A stretch of 6,216 nt of DNA, from positions 1-6,216 of the forward strand of contig CAMBRJ010000192.1 of the NCBI GenBank assembly GCA_945870175.1, given 5' to 3'. Position 1 is the stretch's first letter. Every line of letters starts with the position of its first letter. A program made the translations under genes and the position numbers. This DNA is from Gemmatimonas phototrophica. GTDB taxonomy: Bacteria > Gemmatimonadota > Gemmatimonadetes > Gemmatimonadales > Gemmatimonadaceae. The notes under the pieces are model-generated. The model had not been told where the DNA came from, ran no database searches, and saw only the letters and a list, made by a program, of their open reading frames with translations. Below, piece after piece: positions 1-6,216 of this stretch.

Positions 1-671
1 TCACGGCCACCGCCCGGCTGCTCCATCAACTGGGCCGCGCCCGTGACGCCGGGCGGATCGATCCGACGATACTCGTCGTCGGCAGCGCGGAACAGTACGG
101 ACGGCACGATACGCATGAGTCCCCCCTGGTCGAGAGCTCTGTACAGGCGCCGCGAACCGTCTACGCGGCCACCAAAGCGGCGCAGGAGATCCTCGCCCTC
201 CAATGCTGGCGGGCGACCGGGCTGAAAGTGGTCGTCGCGCGAAGCTTCAACCATAGCGGTCGCGGGCAGCCGACGCGGTTTTTGCTGCCCGCGCTGGTAC
301 AGCGCGCGGTCCAACTGCGTGGGGCGGCTCCGGGGACGAGCATGCCGGTCGGCAATCGCTCGCCGATACGCGACTTCCTCCATGTAAGTGACGTCGTTGC
401 TGCGTATATTTCGCTCTGCCAACGGGGTGCGCCTGGCGAGGCGTACAATGTGGCCAGCGGCACCGGATGGTCGGTGCAGCAGATCCTCGAGAGGGTTCTG
501 GCGCGTGCCGGTGTGCACGCGACGCCCGTCGAAGATCCGTCGCTGGTGCGCCCGGTTGACGTCCCCGTGTTGGTCGGGGATGCGCACAAACTGCAGCGCG
601 CCACCGGATGGTCCGCCACGCGCGCTCTTGACGATATCATCGACGATCTCCTCCATGCCGCGACGCTCTGA
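1..671 (+). CDS. GDP-4-keto-6-deoxy-D-mannose reductase-like NAD(P)-dependent epimerase/dehydratase (3' part, start outside window)
   Basis: This is an extended short-chain dehydrogenase/reductase (SDR) missing its N-terminus. The open frame enters from the left edge (first whole codon at position 3) and gives 222 residues of a family usually about 300-320 long, so the Rossmann glycine motif lies outside. Residue numbers here are within the fragment. VGSAEQYG (26-33) supplies the active-site Ser28, and YAATK (54-58) is the catalytic YxxxK. RSFNHSGRGQ (80-89) matches the R-x-FNH-x-GPGQ signature of GDP-6-deoxy-D-mannose reductases, with Arg in place of the usual Pro. RDFLHVSDVV (123-132) and the RPVDVPVLVGD to TGW segment (183-203) are substrate-side motifs shared by Rmd and GDP-mannose 4,6-dehydratase. 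Rmd reduces GDP-4-keto-6-deoxy-mannose to GDP-D-rhamnose in the cytoplasm for surface polysaccharide. FNH favours Rmd over GDP-mannose 4,6-dehydratase, but another sugar-nucleotide epimerase/reductase cannot be excluded. The last 17 nt overlap carB. Arginine codons include CGG and AGG more often than in carB. Confidence 0.85.
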   Translation, partial: TATARLLHQLGRARDAGRIDPTILVVGSAEQYGRHDTHESPLVESSVQAPRTVYAATKAAQEILALQCWRATGLKVVVARSFNHSGRGQPTRFLLPALVQRAVQLRGAAPGTSMPVGNRSPIRDFLHVSDVVAAYISLCQRGAPGEAYNVASGTGWSVQQILERVLARAGVHATPVEDPSLVRPVDVPVLVGDAHKLQRATGWSATRALDDIIDDLLHAATL

Positions 672-3600
672 CCTGCACCGAATTCTCGTGATCGGCTCTG
701 GACCGATCGTGATCGGACAGGCTGCTGAATTCGACTATTCCGGAACGCAGGCCATCAAAGCCCTGCGTGAAGAGGGTTACGAGGTCATCCTCGTGAACTC
801 CAATCCGGCCACGATCATGACTGACCCGGAGTTCGCGGACCGCACGTATATCGAGCCGGTCACGACCGAGTTCGTCGAGATGGTGATCGCCAAAGAACGC
901 CCCGACGCTGTGCTCCCCACCATGGGTGGACAAACGGCACTCAACGTCGCCCTCGCGCTCCACGACAGCGGCGTGCTCGAGAAGTACGGCTGCGAACTCA
1001 TCGGCGCCAACGCACGGGCCATTCGCGTCGCGGAAGACCGCAAGCTCTTCGGCGAAGCGATGATTCGAATCGGACTCAAGTGTCCGACCGGCCGTACCGT
1101 CACCACGCTCGAAGAAGCGATCGCTGGCGTTGAAGAGACGGGCTTTCCGTCCGTCATCCGCCCGTCCTTCACGCTCGGCGGCACCGGCGGCGGCATCGCG
1201 TACAACCGCGACGAGTTCGAAACGATGGTGCGCCGCGGCCTCGACTTGTCGCCGGTCGGCTCCGTACTCATCGAGCGCTCGCTCCTCGGCTGGAAGGAGT
1301 ACGAGCTCGAAGTCATGCGCGATTGCGCCGACAACGTCGTCATCGTCTGCTCCATCGAGAACTTCGACCCGATGGGCGTGCACACCGGGGATTCCATCAC
1401 CGTGGCGCCCGCGATGACGCTCACCGATCGCGAGTATCAGGTGATGCGCGATGCGGCGGTGGCCATCATTCGCGAGATCGGCGTCGACGCCGGCGGTTGC
1501 AATATTCAGTTTGCCGTGAATCCAAAGGATGGCGAGTTGATCGTCATCGAGATGAACCCCCGCGTGTCGCGCTCGTCGGCGCTCGCCTCCAAGGCGACCG
1601 GCTTTCCGATTGCCCGCATCGGTGCGAAGCTCGCCGTTGGCTACACGCTCGATGAAGTGCCGAACGACATCACCAAGACGACGCCCGCCAGCTTCGAGCC
1701 GGTGCTCGACTACGTGATCGTCAAGTGCCCGCGCTTCGCCTTCGAGAAGTTCACGTCGTCCGATCCAGGCCTCACCACCCAGATGAAGTCCGTCGGCGAG
1801 TCGATGGCGATCGGCCGCACCTTCAAGGAGGCGTTCCAAAAAGCGCTTCGTGCCCTCGAAACGGGACGCAGTGGATGGACGGTCGGTGAACGGCTCGTTG
1901 ATGACAGACTCGTCGAAGGCTCGAAGGAAGAGCTTCGTGGCGCGCTGCGGCGACCCACACCAGAGCGTGTCTATCAGCTCAAGCACGCCATGCTGCTGGG
2001 AATGGGCACTGTGGAGTTGCACGAGATCACTGGCATCGATCCGTGGTTCCTCGACCAATTGCACGAGCTGATCGTCGCCGAGGCCGAGTACCAACACGAG
2101 GCGACAATCGATGCAGAAGCCATGCGTCGCATGAAGCGCCTCGGATTCTCTGATCGACAGCTTGGCGCATTGCGCGGCGTCACCGAACATGAGGCCCGCG
2201 CGTTGCGCTGGTCGCTCGGGGTGCGACCGTCGTACAAGATGATCGATACGTGTGCGGGCGAGTTCCCCTCCAGCACGCCGTACCTCTACGGCTGCTACGA
2301 CGAGGAGAGCGAAGCCGCCACCGAAGGCCGTCAGAAGGTCATCATCCTCGGCTCCGGTCCCAATCGCATCGGTCAGGGGGTCGAGTTCGATTACTGCTGC
2401 GTGCGTGCGGTGCTGGCGCTGCGCGAACGCGGCTATGAGACGATCATGGTGAACTCGAACCCCGAGACCGTCTCCACCGACTTCGATATTTCCGACAAGC
2501 TGTATTTCGAGCCGCTCACGCTCGAAGACGTGCTCGAGATTGTGCATCGCGAAAACCCGCTCGGCGTCATCGTGCAGCTCGGCGGCCAGACGCCCCTCAA
2601 GCTCACGCGTCCGCTCGAGGCGGCCGGAGTGCGCATCCTCGGCACCTCACCCGACGCGATCGACGCCGCCGAGGATCGTCGCCGCTTCGAAGCGATCGTG
2701 CGCGAACTAGGGATCGCCCAGCCCGCGAACGGAACCGCCACCAGCGTCGATGAGGCGGTCGAGATCGCCAACCGCATCGAGTACCCGGTGCTCGTGCGTC
2801 CGTCATACGTGCTTGGTGGACGCGCGATGGAGATCGTGCACGACGCCGCGTCCTTGCGGGGGTACTTCGAGCGCGCGGCACGCGTGAGCGAAGACCGCCC
2901 GGTGCTGGTGGACAAGTTCCTCGAGGATGCATTCGAGGCCGATGTCGATGCACTCTCCGATGGCACGAATGTCGTGATCGGTTCCGTCATGGAGCACATC
3001 GAGAGTGCCGGCATTCACTCCGGTGACTCGGCCTGTGTGCTGCCGCCGTATCTGATTCCGAAGGAAGCGGCCGATCAGATGCGCGCGCACACGGTCGCCT
3101 TCGCCAAGAGACTTGGCGTTGTCGGATTGATCAACGTGCAGTACGCGTACAAGGACGGCGTCGTCTACGTCATCGAAGTGAACCCGCGTGCCTCGCGCAC
3201 AGTGCCGTTCGTGTCGAAGGCCATCGGCGTCTCGCTCGCCTCCGTCGCCGCCCGCCTGATGCTGGGGGAGACGTTGGCGGAAGTCGGCTTCACCGCGGAA
3301 ATCGTGCCGCCCTTCTTCAGTGTGAAGGAAGCCGTTTTCCCGTTCAACAAGTTCCGTGAGTTTGATCCGGTACTCGGCCCAGAAATGCGCTCCACCGGTG
3401 AAGTCATGGGCATCGACGCAGACTTCGGCACCGCGTTCATGAAGTCGCAGCTGGCCGCCGACAACGCACTCCCGCGCACAGGCGCGGTCTTCATCACGGT
3501 GAACGATTTCGACAAGCCGAGCGCCGCGAAGCTCGCGGCGCGGTTCCACGAACTTGGATTCACGCTCTACGCGACGAGTGGGACCGCCGCGTATCTGCGC

Positions 3601-3921
3601 GATCGCGACATCCCCGTTCAGTCAGTACTCAAGGTCAGTGAAGGCCGGCCTCACGGCGTCGACATGATCTTGAACGGCGAGATTCAGTTGCTCGTGAACA
3701 CCCCGCTCGGCAAACACGCACAGGCCGATGACGAGCGCTTGCGCCAGGCGGCGATCAGCAACCGCGTGCCGTACACCACCACCCTCTCGGCGGCCAGCGC
3801 CGCGGCCGAAGCCATTGCCGCGCGTCAGTCGCGCGAGCCCGGTGTGCGCTCGCTGCAGGAGTGGCACGTGATTCTGGCGGCCTCGCTCGCCGCGCGAACG
3901 GCCACCGTGGGTGCGGCGTGA
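655..3921 (+). CDS. carB: Carbamoyl-phosphate synthetase large subunit
   Basis: CarB makes carbamoyl phosphate from bicarbonate, ammonia (from glutamine via CarA) and 2 ATP, for pyrimidine and arginine synthesis in the cytoplasm. The ATG at 655 gives 1088 residues (E. coli has 1073) beginning MPRRSDLHRILVIGSGPIVI, the normal CarB N-terminus. The frame is open from further upstream, but that part lies inside the preceding gene and looks unlike CarB. Two homologous halves are seen, each with a pre-ATP-grasp and an ATP-grasp domain (about 1-400 and 556-935), an oligomerisation linker between them, and an MGS-like allosteric domain (about 940-1088). Residues I recall as catalytic in E. coli fall at the same numbers: R129, R169, E215, H243, Q285, E299, N301 and R303 in half one; R675, R715, E761, H788, Q829, E841 and N843 in half two. 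The ornithine site (E783, D791, E892, T1042) and most of the UMP/IMP site (K954, T974, T977, K993, N1015) are kept, but 1017 is Pro where E. coli has Thr. No Shine-Dalgarno precedes the ATG, so coupling to the upstream gene is likely. carA is not nearby. Confidence 0.98.
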   Translation: MPRRSDLHRILVIGSGPIVIGQAAEFDYSGTQAIKALREEGYEVILVNSNPATIMTDPEFADRTYIEPVTTEFVEMVIAKERPDAVLPTMGGQTALNVALALHDSGVLEKYGCELIGANARAIRVAEDRKLFGEAMIRIGLKCPTGRTVTTLEEAIAGVEETGFPSVIRPSFTLGGTGGGIAYNRDEFETMVRRGLDLSPVGSVLIERSLLGWKEYELEVMRDCADNVVIVCSIENFDPMGVHTGDSITVAPAMTLTDREYQVMRDAAVAIIREIGVDAGGCNIQFAVNPKDGELIVIEMNPRVSRSSALASKATGFPIARIGAKLAVGYTLDEVPNDITKTTPASFEPVLDYVIVKCPRFAFEKFTSSDPGLTTQMKSVGESMAIGRTFKEAFQKALRALETGRSGWTVGERLVDDRLVEGSKEELRGALRRPTPERVYQLKHAMLLGMGTVELHEITGIDPWFLDQLHELIVAEAEYQHEATIDAEAMRRMKRLGFSDRQLGALRGVTEHEARALRWSLGVRPSYKMIDTCAGEFPSSTPYLYGCYDEESEAATEGRQKVIILGSGPNRIGQGVEFDYCCVRAVLALRERGYETIMVNSNPETVSTDFDISDKLYFEPLTLEDVLEIVHRENPLGVIVQLGGQTPLKLTRPLEAAGVRILGTSPDAIDAAEDRRRFEAIVRELGIAQPANGTATSVDEAVEIANRIEYPVLVRPSYVLGGRAMEIVHDAASLRGYFERAARVSEDRPVLVDKFLEDAFEADVDALSDGTNVVIGSVMEHIESAGIHSGDSACVLPPYLIPKEAADQMRAHTVAFAKRLGVVGLINVQYAYKDGVVYVIEVNPRASRTVPFVSKAIGVSLASVAARLMLGETLAEVGFTAEIVPPFFSVKEAVFPFNKFREFDPVLGPEMRSTGEVMGIDADFGTAFMKSQLAADNALPRTGAVFITVNDFDKPSAAKLAARFHELGFTLYATSGTAAYLRDRDIPVQSVLKVSEGRPHGVDMILNGEIQLLVNTPLGKHAQADDERLRQAAISNRVPYTTTLSAASAAAEAIAARQSREPGVRSLQEWHVILAASLAARTATVGAA

Positions 3922-4586
3922 GCATCCCGGGCATGGTCGCGTCGGCGGGACAGGGCAACGTCGCACCTGGCGCGGTGCTCGGCGAAGGCGCGCTTGTGCA
4001 CGAGTCGGCCTATGTCGACGCGGGTGCGGTGATCGGTGCGGAGACACGAGTCTGGCATTTCTGCCACGTGCTCGGCGGTGCCGTGATCGGACCGCGATGC
4101 TCGCTTGGACAAAACGTCGTCGTGATGAACGGCGTCGTGATCGGCGAGAATGCCAAGATTCAGAACAACGTCTCCTTGTACGAAGGCGTGGAACTTGAGG
4201 CCGACGTGTTTTGTGGCCCGTCGATGGTCTTCACCAACGTGTACAATCCGCGCAGTGCCGTGTCTCGGAAGAATGAGTACCGCCGCACCCTCGTGCGCCG
4301 CGGGGCGACGATCGGGGCGAATGCCACGGTTGTCTGCGGCGTCACGATCGGACGCTTCGCCTTCATAGCGGCCGGCGCGGTCGTCAATCGCGATGTCCCC
4401 GACTATGCGCTCGTCGCGGGCGTGCCGGGCAAGCGGATCGGCTGGATGTCGGAAGATGGACAGAAGCTGCAGTCGATGAGCCTGGCCGGAGCCGAGGGCG
4501 CGCACGAGCTACTGCGCTGTCCAGGCACCGAGGTGCGGTACGAACGGCATGGTGACGTGGTCGTTCGCCTTGAGGAGAACGCATGA
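3918..4586 (+). CDS. wbpD: UDP-2-acetamido-3-amino-2,3-dideoxy-D-glucuronate N-acetyltransferase (WbpD/WlbB type)
   Basis: This is a left-handed beta-helix (hexapeptide-repeat) acetyltransferase. In the characterised WbpD/WlbB enzymes it uses acetyl-CoA to acetylate the 3-amino group of UDP-GlcNAc(3NH2)A. From the GTG at 3918 it is 222 residues; family members are about 190-200. Family-specific segments are TRVWHF (43-48), SLGQNVVV (62-69), AKIQNNVSLYEGV (79-91), VFCGPSMVFTNVYNPRS (97-113) and ATVVCGVTIG (136-145). PDYALVAGVPGKRIGWMSE (161-179) is the usual end of the helix. The tail with CPGTEVRYER (201-210) resembles the CP-x-TG-x-x-Y tail of WbpD. Hexapeptides such as AVIGPR and VVIGEN are plain. 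The GTG overlaps the carB stop as GTGA, which I favour; ATG at 3933 (217 residues) or GTG at 3996 are alternatives, and none has a strong Shine-Dalgarno. The dehydrogenase and aminotransferase that would make its substrate follow directly. It should act as a cytoplasmic homotrimer. The family call is firm; the exact start is not. Confidence 0.93.
   Translation: MSIPGMVASAGQGNVAPGAVLGEGALVHESAYVDAGAVIGAETRVWHFCHVLGGAVIGPRCSLGQNVVVMNGVVIGENAKIQNNVSLYEGVELEADVFCGPSMVFTNVYNPRSAVSRKNEYRRTLVRRGATIGANATVVCGVTIGRFAFIAAGAVVNRDVPDYALVAGVPGKRIGWMSEDGQKLQSMSLAGAEGAHELLRCPGTEVRYERHGDVVVRLEENA
4572..4577 (+). promoter_or_regulatory. Ribosome binding site of the WlbA/WbpB-type dehydrogenase
   Basis: GAGGAG ends five bases before the ATG at 4583 and lies inside the last codons of the acetyltransferase gene. 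It is the only strong Shine-Dalgarno-like sequence I see at any gene start in this window, and it supports the ATG that overlaps the upstream stop as ATGA. Confidence 0.8.
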
Positions 4587-5644
4587 CGAAGAAAGTCATT
4601 CCCGCGGGACAGCGTATCCGTGTCGCCCTGCTGGGCTGCGGTCGTATCAGCAAGAATCACTTCGAGGCGCTCGCGAAACTCCCGGGTCTCGAGCTCGTGG
4701 CCGTGTGCGATCTCGTCGCCGAGCGCGCGGAGCAGGCTGGTCTGCAGTATGGCGTGCCCTGGTTCACCAGCTACGAACTGATGCTGGCGGAGGTCGAGAG
4801 CGACGCGGTCATCATCGCCACGCCGTCCGGCCTGCATCCGCAGCACGGGATTCTCGCGGCTAAGGCCGGTCGTCACGTGATCTCGGAGAAGCCGATGGCG
4901 ATCTCGCTCGCGGCGGCCGACGCGCTCGTGCAGGCATGCGACGACCAGCATGTGCACCTGTTCGTCGTGAAGCAGAACCGCCTGAATCCGCCGATCGTGC
5001 TGCTCAAGCGCGCCATCGATAGCGGACGCTTCGGGCGGATCTACATGGCCAACTGCACGGTGCGCTGGACACGACCGCAGGACTACTACGATCAGGCGCC
5101 CTGGCGTGGGACGTGGGAGTTCGACGGCGGCGCGTTCATGAATCAGGCGTCGCACTACGTCGATCTCGTGCAGTGGCTGGTTGGGCCCGTCGAAAGCGTG
5201 ATGGCCAAGACCGCGACGATGGCACGGCGCATCGAGGCGGAGGACAGCGGCGCCGCGGTGCTCAAGTTCCGCTCTGGCGCGATCGGCGTCATTGAAGTCA
5301 CGATGCTGACCTTCCCCCGGAATCTCGAAGGGTCGATTACCATCTTGGGCGAGACGGGCAGCGTCAAGATCGGCGGGACGGCGGTCAATAAGGTCGAGCA
5401 TTGGACCTTTGCCGATTACGATGACGACGACAAGCTCGTCGAACAGGCGAACACCAGTCCGCCAAGCGTGTACGGTTTCGGGCATGAAGGGTACTACCGC
5501 AATGTCGAGTCGGTGCTGCGTGGTGACGCGCGCCCCGATACGGACGGTCGTGCCGGTCGCAAGTCGCTCGAACTCATTCTGGGGATCTACGAATCGGCGA
5601 AGACCGGTCGTGACGTGCCCCTGCCGCTTCGCGCCAACATCTGA
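4583..5644 (+). CDS. wlbA: UDP-N-acetyl-2-amino-2-deoxyglucuronate dehydrogenase (Gfo/Idh/MocA family, WlbA/WbpB type)
   Basis: This NAD-dependent dehydrogenase oxidises C-3 of UDP-GlcNAcA to the 3-keto sugar that a WbpE/WlbC-type aminotransferase then aminates. The product is 353 residues, normal for the family. The Rossmann motif is VALLGCGRISKNHF (14-27) with Gly18 and Gly20, followed by the beta-2 acidic residue in VCDL (41-44). SEKPMA (101-106) is the family EKP motif with Lys103. DGGAFMNQASHYVDL (181-195) carries Asp/His residues expected at the active site (H191, D194). Segments VHLFVVKQNR (124-133), WRGTWEFDGG (174-183), NLEGSITILGE (248-258) and SVYGFGH (295-301) resemble Bordetella WlbA as I remember it, more than the shorter and more divergent P. 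aeruginosa WbpB. The start is well supported by a GAGGAG site and a 4-nt ATGA overlap with the acetyltransferase stop. The flanking WbpD-like and WbpE-like genes fix the pathway assignment better than family membership alone, because Gfo/Idh/MocA enzymes act on many sugars. Confidence 0.92.
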   Translation: MTKKVIPAGQRIRVALLGCGRISKNHFEALAKLPGLELVAVCDLVAERAEQAGLQYGVPWFTSYELMLAEVESDAVIIATPSGLHPQHGILAAKAGRHVISEKPMAISLAAADALVQACDDQHVHLFVVKQNRLNPPIVLLKRAIDSGRFGRIYMANCTVRWTRPQDYYDQAPWRGTWEFDGGAFMNQASHYVDLVQWLVGPVESVMAKTATMARRIEAEDSGAAVLKFRSGAIGVIEVTMLTFPRNLEGSITILGETGSVKIGGTAVNKVEHWTFADYDDDDKLVEQANTSPPSVYGFGHEGYYRNVESVLRGDARPDTDGRAGRKSLELILGIYESAKTGRDVPLPLRANI

Positions 5645-5655
5645 ACCAATCCGTC

Positions 5656-6216
5656 ATGGCCGTTCCTCTTCTCGATCTCAAGGCGCAGCACGCCACCATC
5701 CGTGATGAAGTCGTCGCGGCCGTCATGGACGTCGTGGATCAGCAGGCGTTCATCCTCGGCGATCCCGTGGCTCAGCTCGAGTGCAGCGTGGCCGGACTCT
5801 CGCACGTCAAGTACGCGGTGGGCTGTGCCAATGGCACCGATGCGCTGCTCCTTGCGTTGCGTGCGCTCGGCGTTGGGGCAGGCGACGAGGTCGTGACCAC
5901 GCCGTTCACATTCTTTGCCACCGCCGGCGCGGTGCATAATGTCGGGGCGCGCCCCGTCTTTGTCGACATCGATCCGCGCACCTTCAACATCGCTCCCGAC
6001 GCGATCCGTGCGGGCATCGGCGAGAAGACCAAGGCCGTGATTGCCGTCGATCTGTTCGGTCAGATGGCCGCGATCGAGCAGGTCAACGAGGCCGCGCAGG
6101 GACGTCCGGTCATCGAGGATGCCGCCCAGTCCATCGGGGCGAGCCGACTGATCAACGGCGTGAAGGTGATGGCCGGTGAAGCCGCGACGATCGGAACGTA
6201 TAGTTTCTTCCCCTCG
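5656..6216 (+). CDS. wbpE: DegT/DnrJ/EryC1/StrS sugar aminotransferase, WbpE/WlbC type (5' part, runs off window)
   Basis: This is a PLP-dependent sugar aminotransferase expected to convert UDP-3-keto-GlcNAcA to UDP-GlcNAc(3NH2)A, with glutamate as amino donor in characterised WbpE/WlbC. The ATG at 5656 starts MAVPLLDLKAQ, a typical beginning for the family (FIDLKxQ). The frame stays open to the right edge, giving 187 of an expected 360-370 residues. CANGTDAL (57-64) is the PLP-phosphate loop. TTPFTFFATA (81-90) holds the aromatic that normally stacks on PLP. VFVDIDPRTFNI (101-112) is a family signature. EDAAQSIGA (154-162) has Asp155, which pairs with the pyridine nitrogen. The window ends in TYSFFPS; in this family the next residue is the Schiff-base lysine (SFFPSK), so the catalytic residue should lie just outside. 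Eleven bases separate it from the dehydrogenase stop, with no clear Shine-Dalgarno, suggesting cotranscription and perhaps reinitiation. The substrate is inferred from its neighbours; an aminotransferase for another sugar is the alternative. Confidence 0.92.
   Translation, partial: MAVPLLDLKAQHATIRDEVVAAVMDVVDQQAFILGDPVAQLECSVAGLSHVKYAVGCANGTDALLLALRALGVGAGDEVVTTPFTFFATAGAVHNVGARPVFVDIDPRTFNIAPDAIRAGIGEKTKAVIAVDLFGQMAAIEQVNEAAQGRPVIEDAAQSIGASRLINGVKVMAGEAATIGTYSFFPS

Noticed and set aside
388..654. Upstream extension of the carB frame
   Set aside because: The extra 89 residues are Arg/Ser/Pro-rich and lie in another frame of the rmd-like gene. CarB homologues start at the MPRRSD-like sequence encoded from 655.
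630..655. Short symmetric ATCGTCGATGAT-like run before the carB start as an operator
   Set aside because: It is inside the coding end of the rmd-like gene, encodes the DDIIDDLL helix, and the symmetry is short and imperfect, as expected from Asp/Ile codons.
793..2475. Repeated sequence around VNSNPAT and VNSNPET
   Set aside because: This is the ancient internal duplication shared by all CarB proteins, not a DNA repeat or a recent duplication.
637..2547. 636-codon open frame on the minus strand opposite carB
   Set aside because: It lies wholly opposite conserved carB codons, and its product is rich in His, Arg, Asp and Gly with no recognisable domain. This is the usual mirror of a high-GC gene with strong third-position bias.
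2803..3549. 248-codon minus-strand open frame opposite the carB second half
   Set aside because: Same shadow pattern as the others; the plus strand codes for clearly conserved catalytic residues throughout.
4403..5485. 360-codon open frame on the minus strand opposite the dehydrogenase
   Set aside because: It mirrors the conserved dehydrogenase gene and part of the acetyltransferase, has shadow-like composition, no motif and no sensible place in the operon.
5645..5655. Possible terminator or promoter between dehydrogenase and aminotransferase
   Set aside because: The gap is only 11 bases and shows no hairpin or T-run; the same absence holds at the other junctions.

Overview
The window is a compact, GC-rich, entirely plus-strand stretch of bacterial chromosome with five genes and almost no intergenic DNA. 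Two are cut by the window edges. In order they are: the 3' part of a GDP-4-keto-6-deoxy-D-mannose reductase-like SDR gene (rmd-like, ends 671); carB, the large subunit of carbamoyl-phosphate synthetase (655-3921); an N-acetyltransferase of the WbpD/WlbB type (3918-4586); a Gfo/Idh/MocA dehydrogenase of the WlbA/WbpB type (4583-5644); and the first 187 codons of a DegT/DnrJ/EryC1/StrS aminotransferase of the WbpE/WlbC type (5656 to the edge).

The last three genes encode three enzymes of one pathway. In the characterised Pseudomonas and Bordetella systems, WlbA/WbpB oxidises C-3 of UDP-GlcNAcA, WbpE/WlbC aminates it, and WbpD/WlbB acetylates the new amine to give UDP-2,3-diacetamido-2,3-dideoxy-D-glucuronic acid. 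This product is then usually 2-epimerised to the manno form for O-antigen or LPS. The UDP-GlcNAc 6-dehydrogenase (WbpA) and the 2-epimerase (WbpI/WlbD) are not in the window. The rmd-like gene suggests that GDP-D-rhamnose or a related 6-deoxyhexose is also made. The window therefore looks like part of a surface-polysaccharide cluster.

The odd member is carB, a complete housekeeping enzyme of pyrimidine and arginine synthesis, placed between the polysaccharide genes. It overlaps the upstream gene by 17 nt and the downstream gene by 4 nt (GTGA). The next junction is also a 4-nt overlap (ATGA), and the last gap is 11 nt. I see no promoter or terminator anywhere, so all five genes could be cotranscribed and translationally coupled. 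carA is not in the window.

The organism is a high-GC bacterium, probably with a Gram-negative-type envelope given the LPS-type sugar genes. Gemmatimonadota or a proteobacterium would fit, but this is only an impression. Each gene belongs to a known family. I found no CRISPR array, mobile element, RNA gene or clearly new system. The most interesting signal is the gene arrangement around carB.
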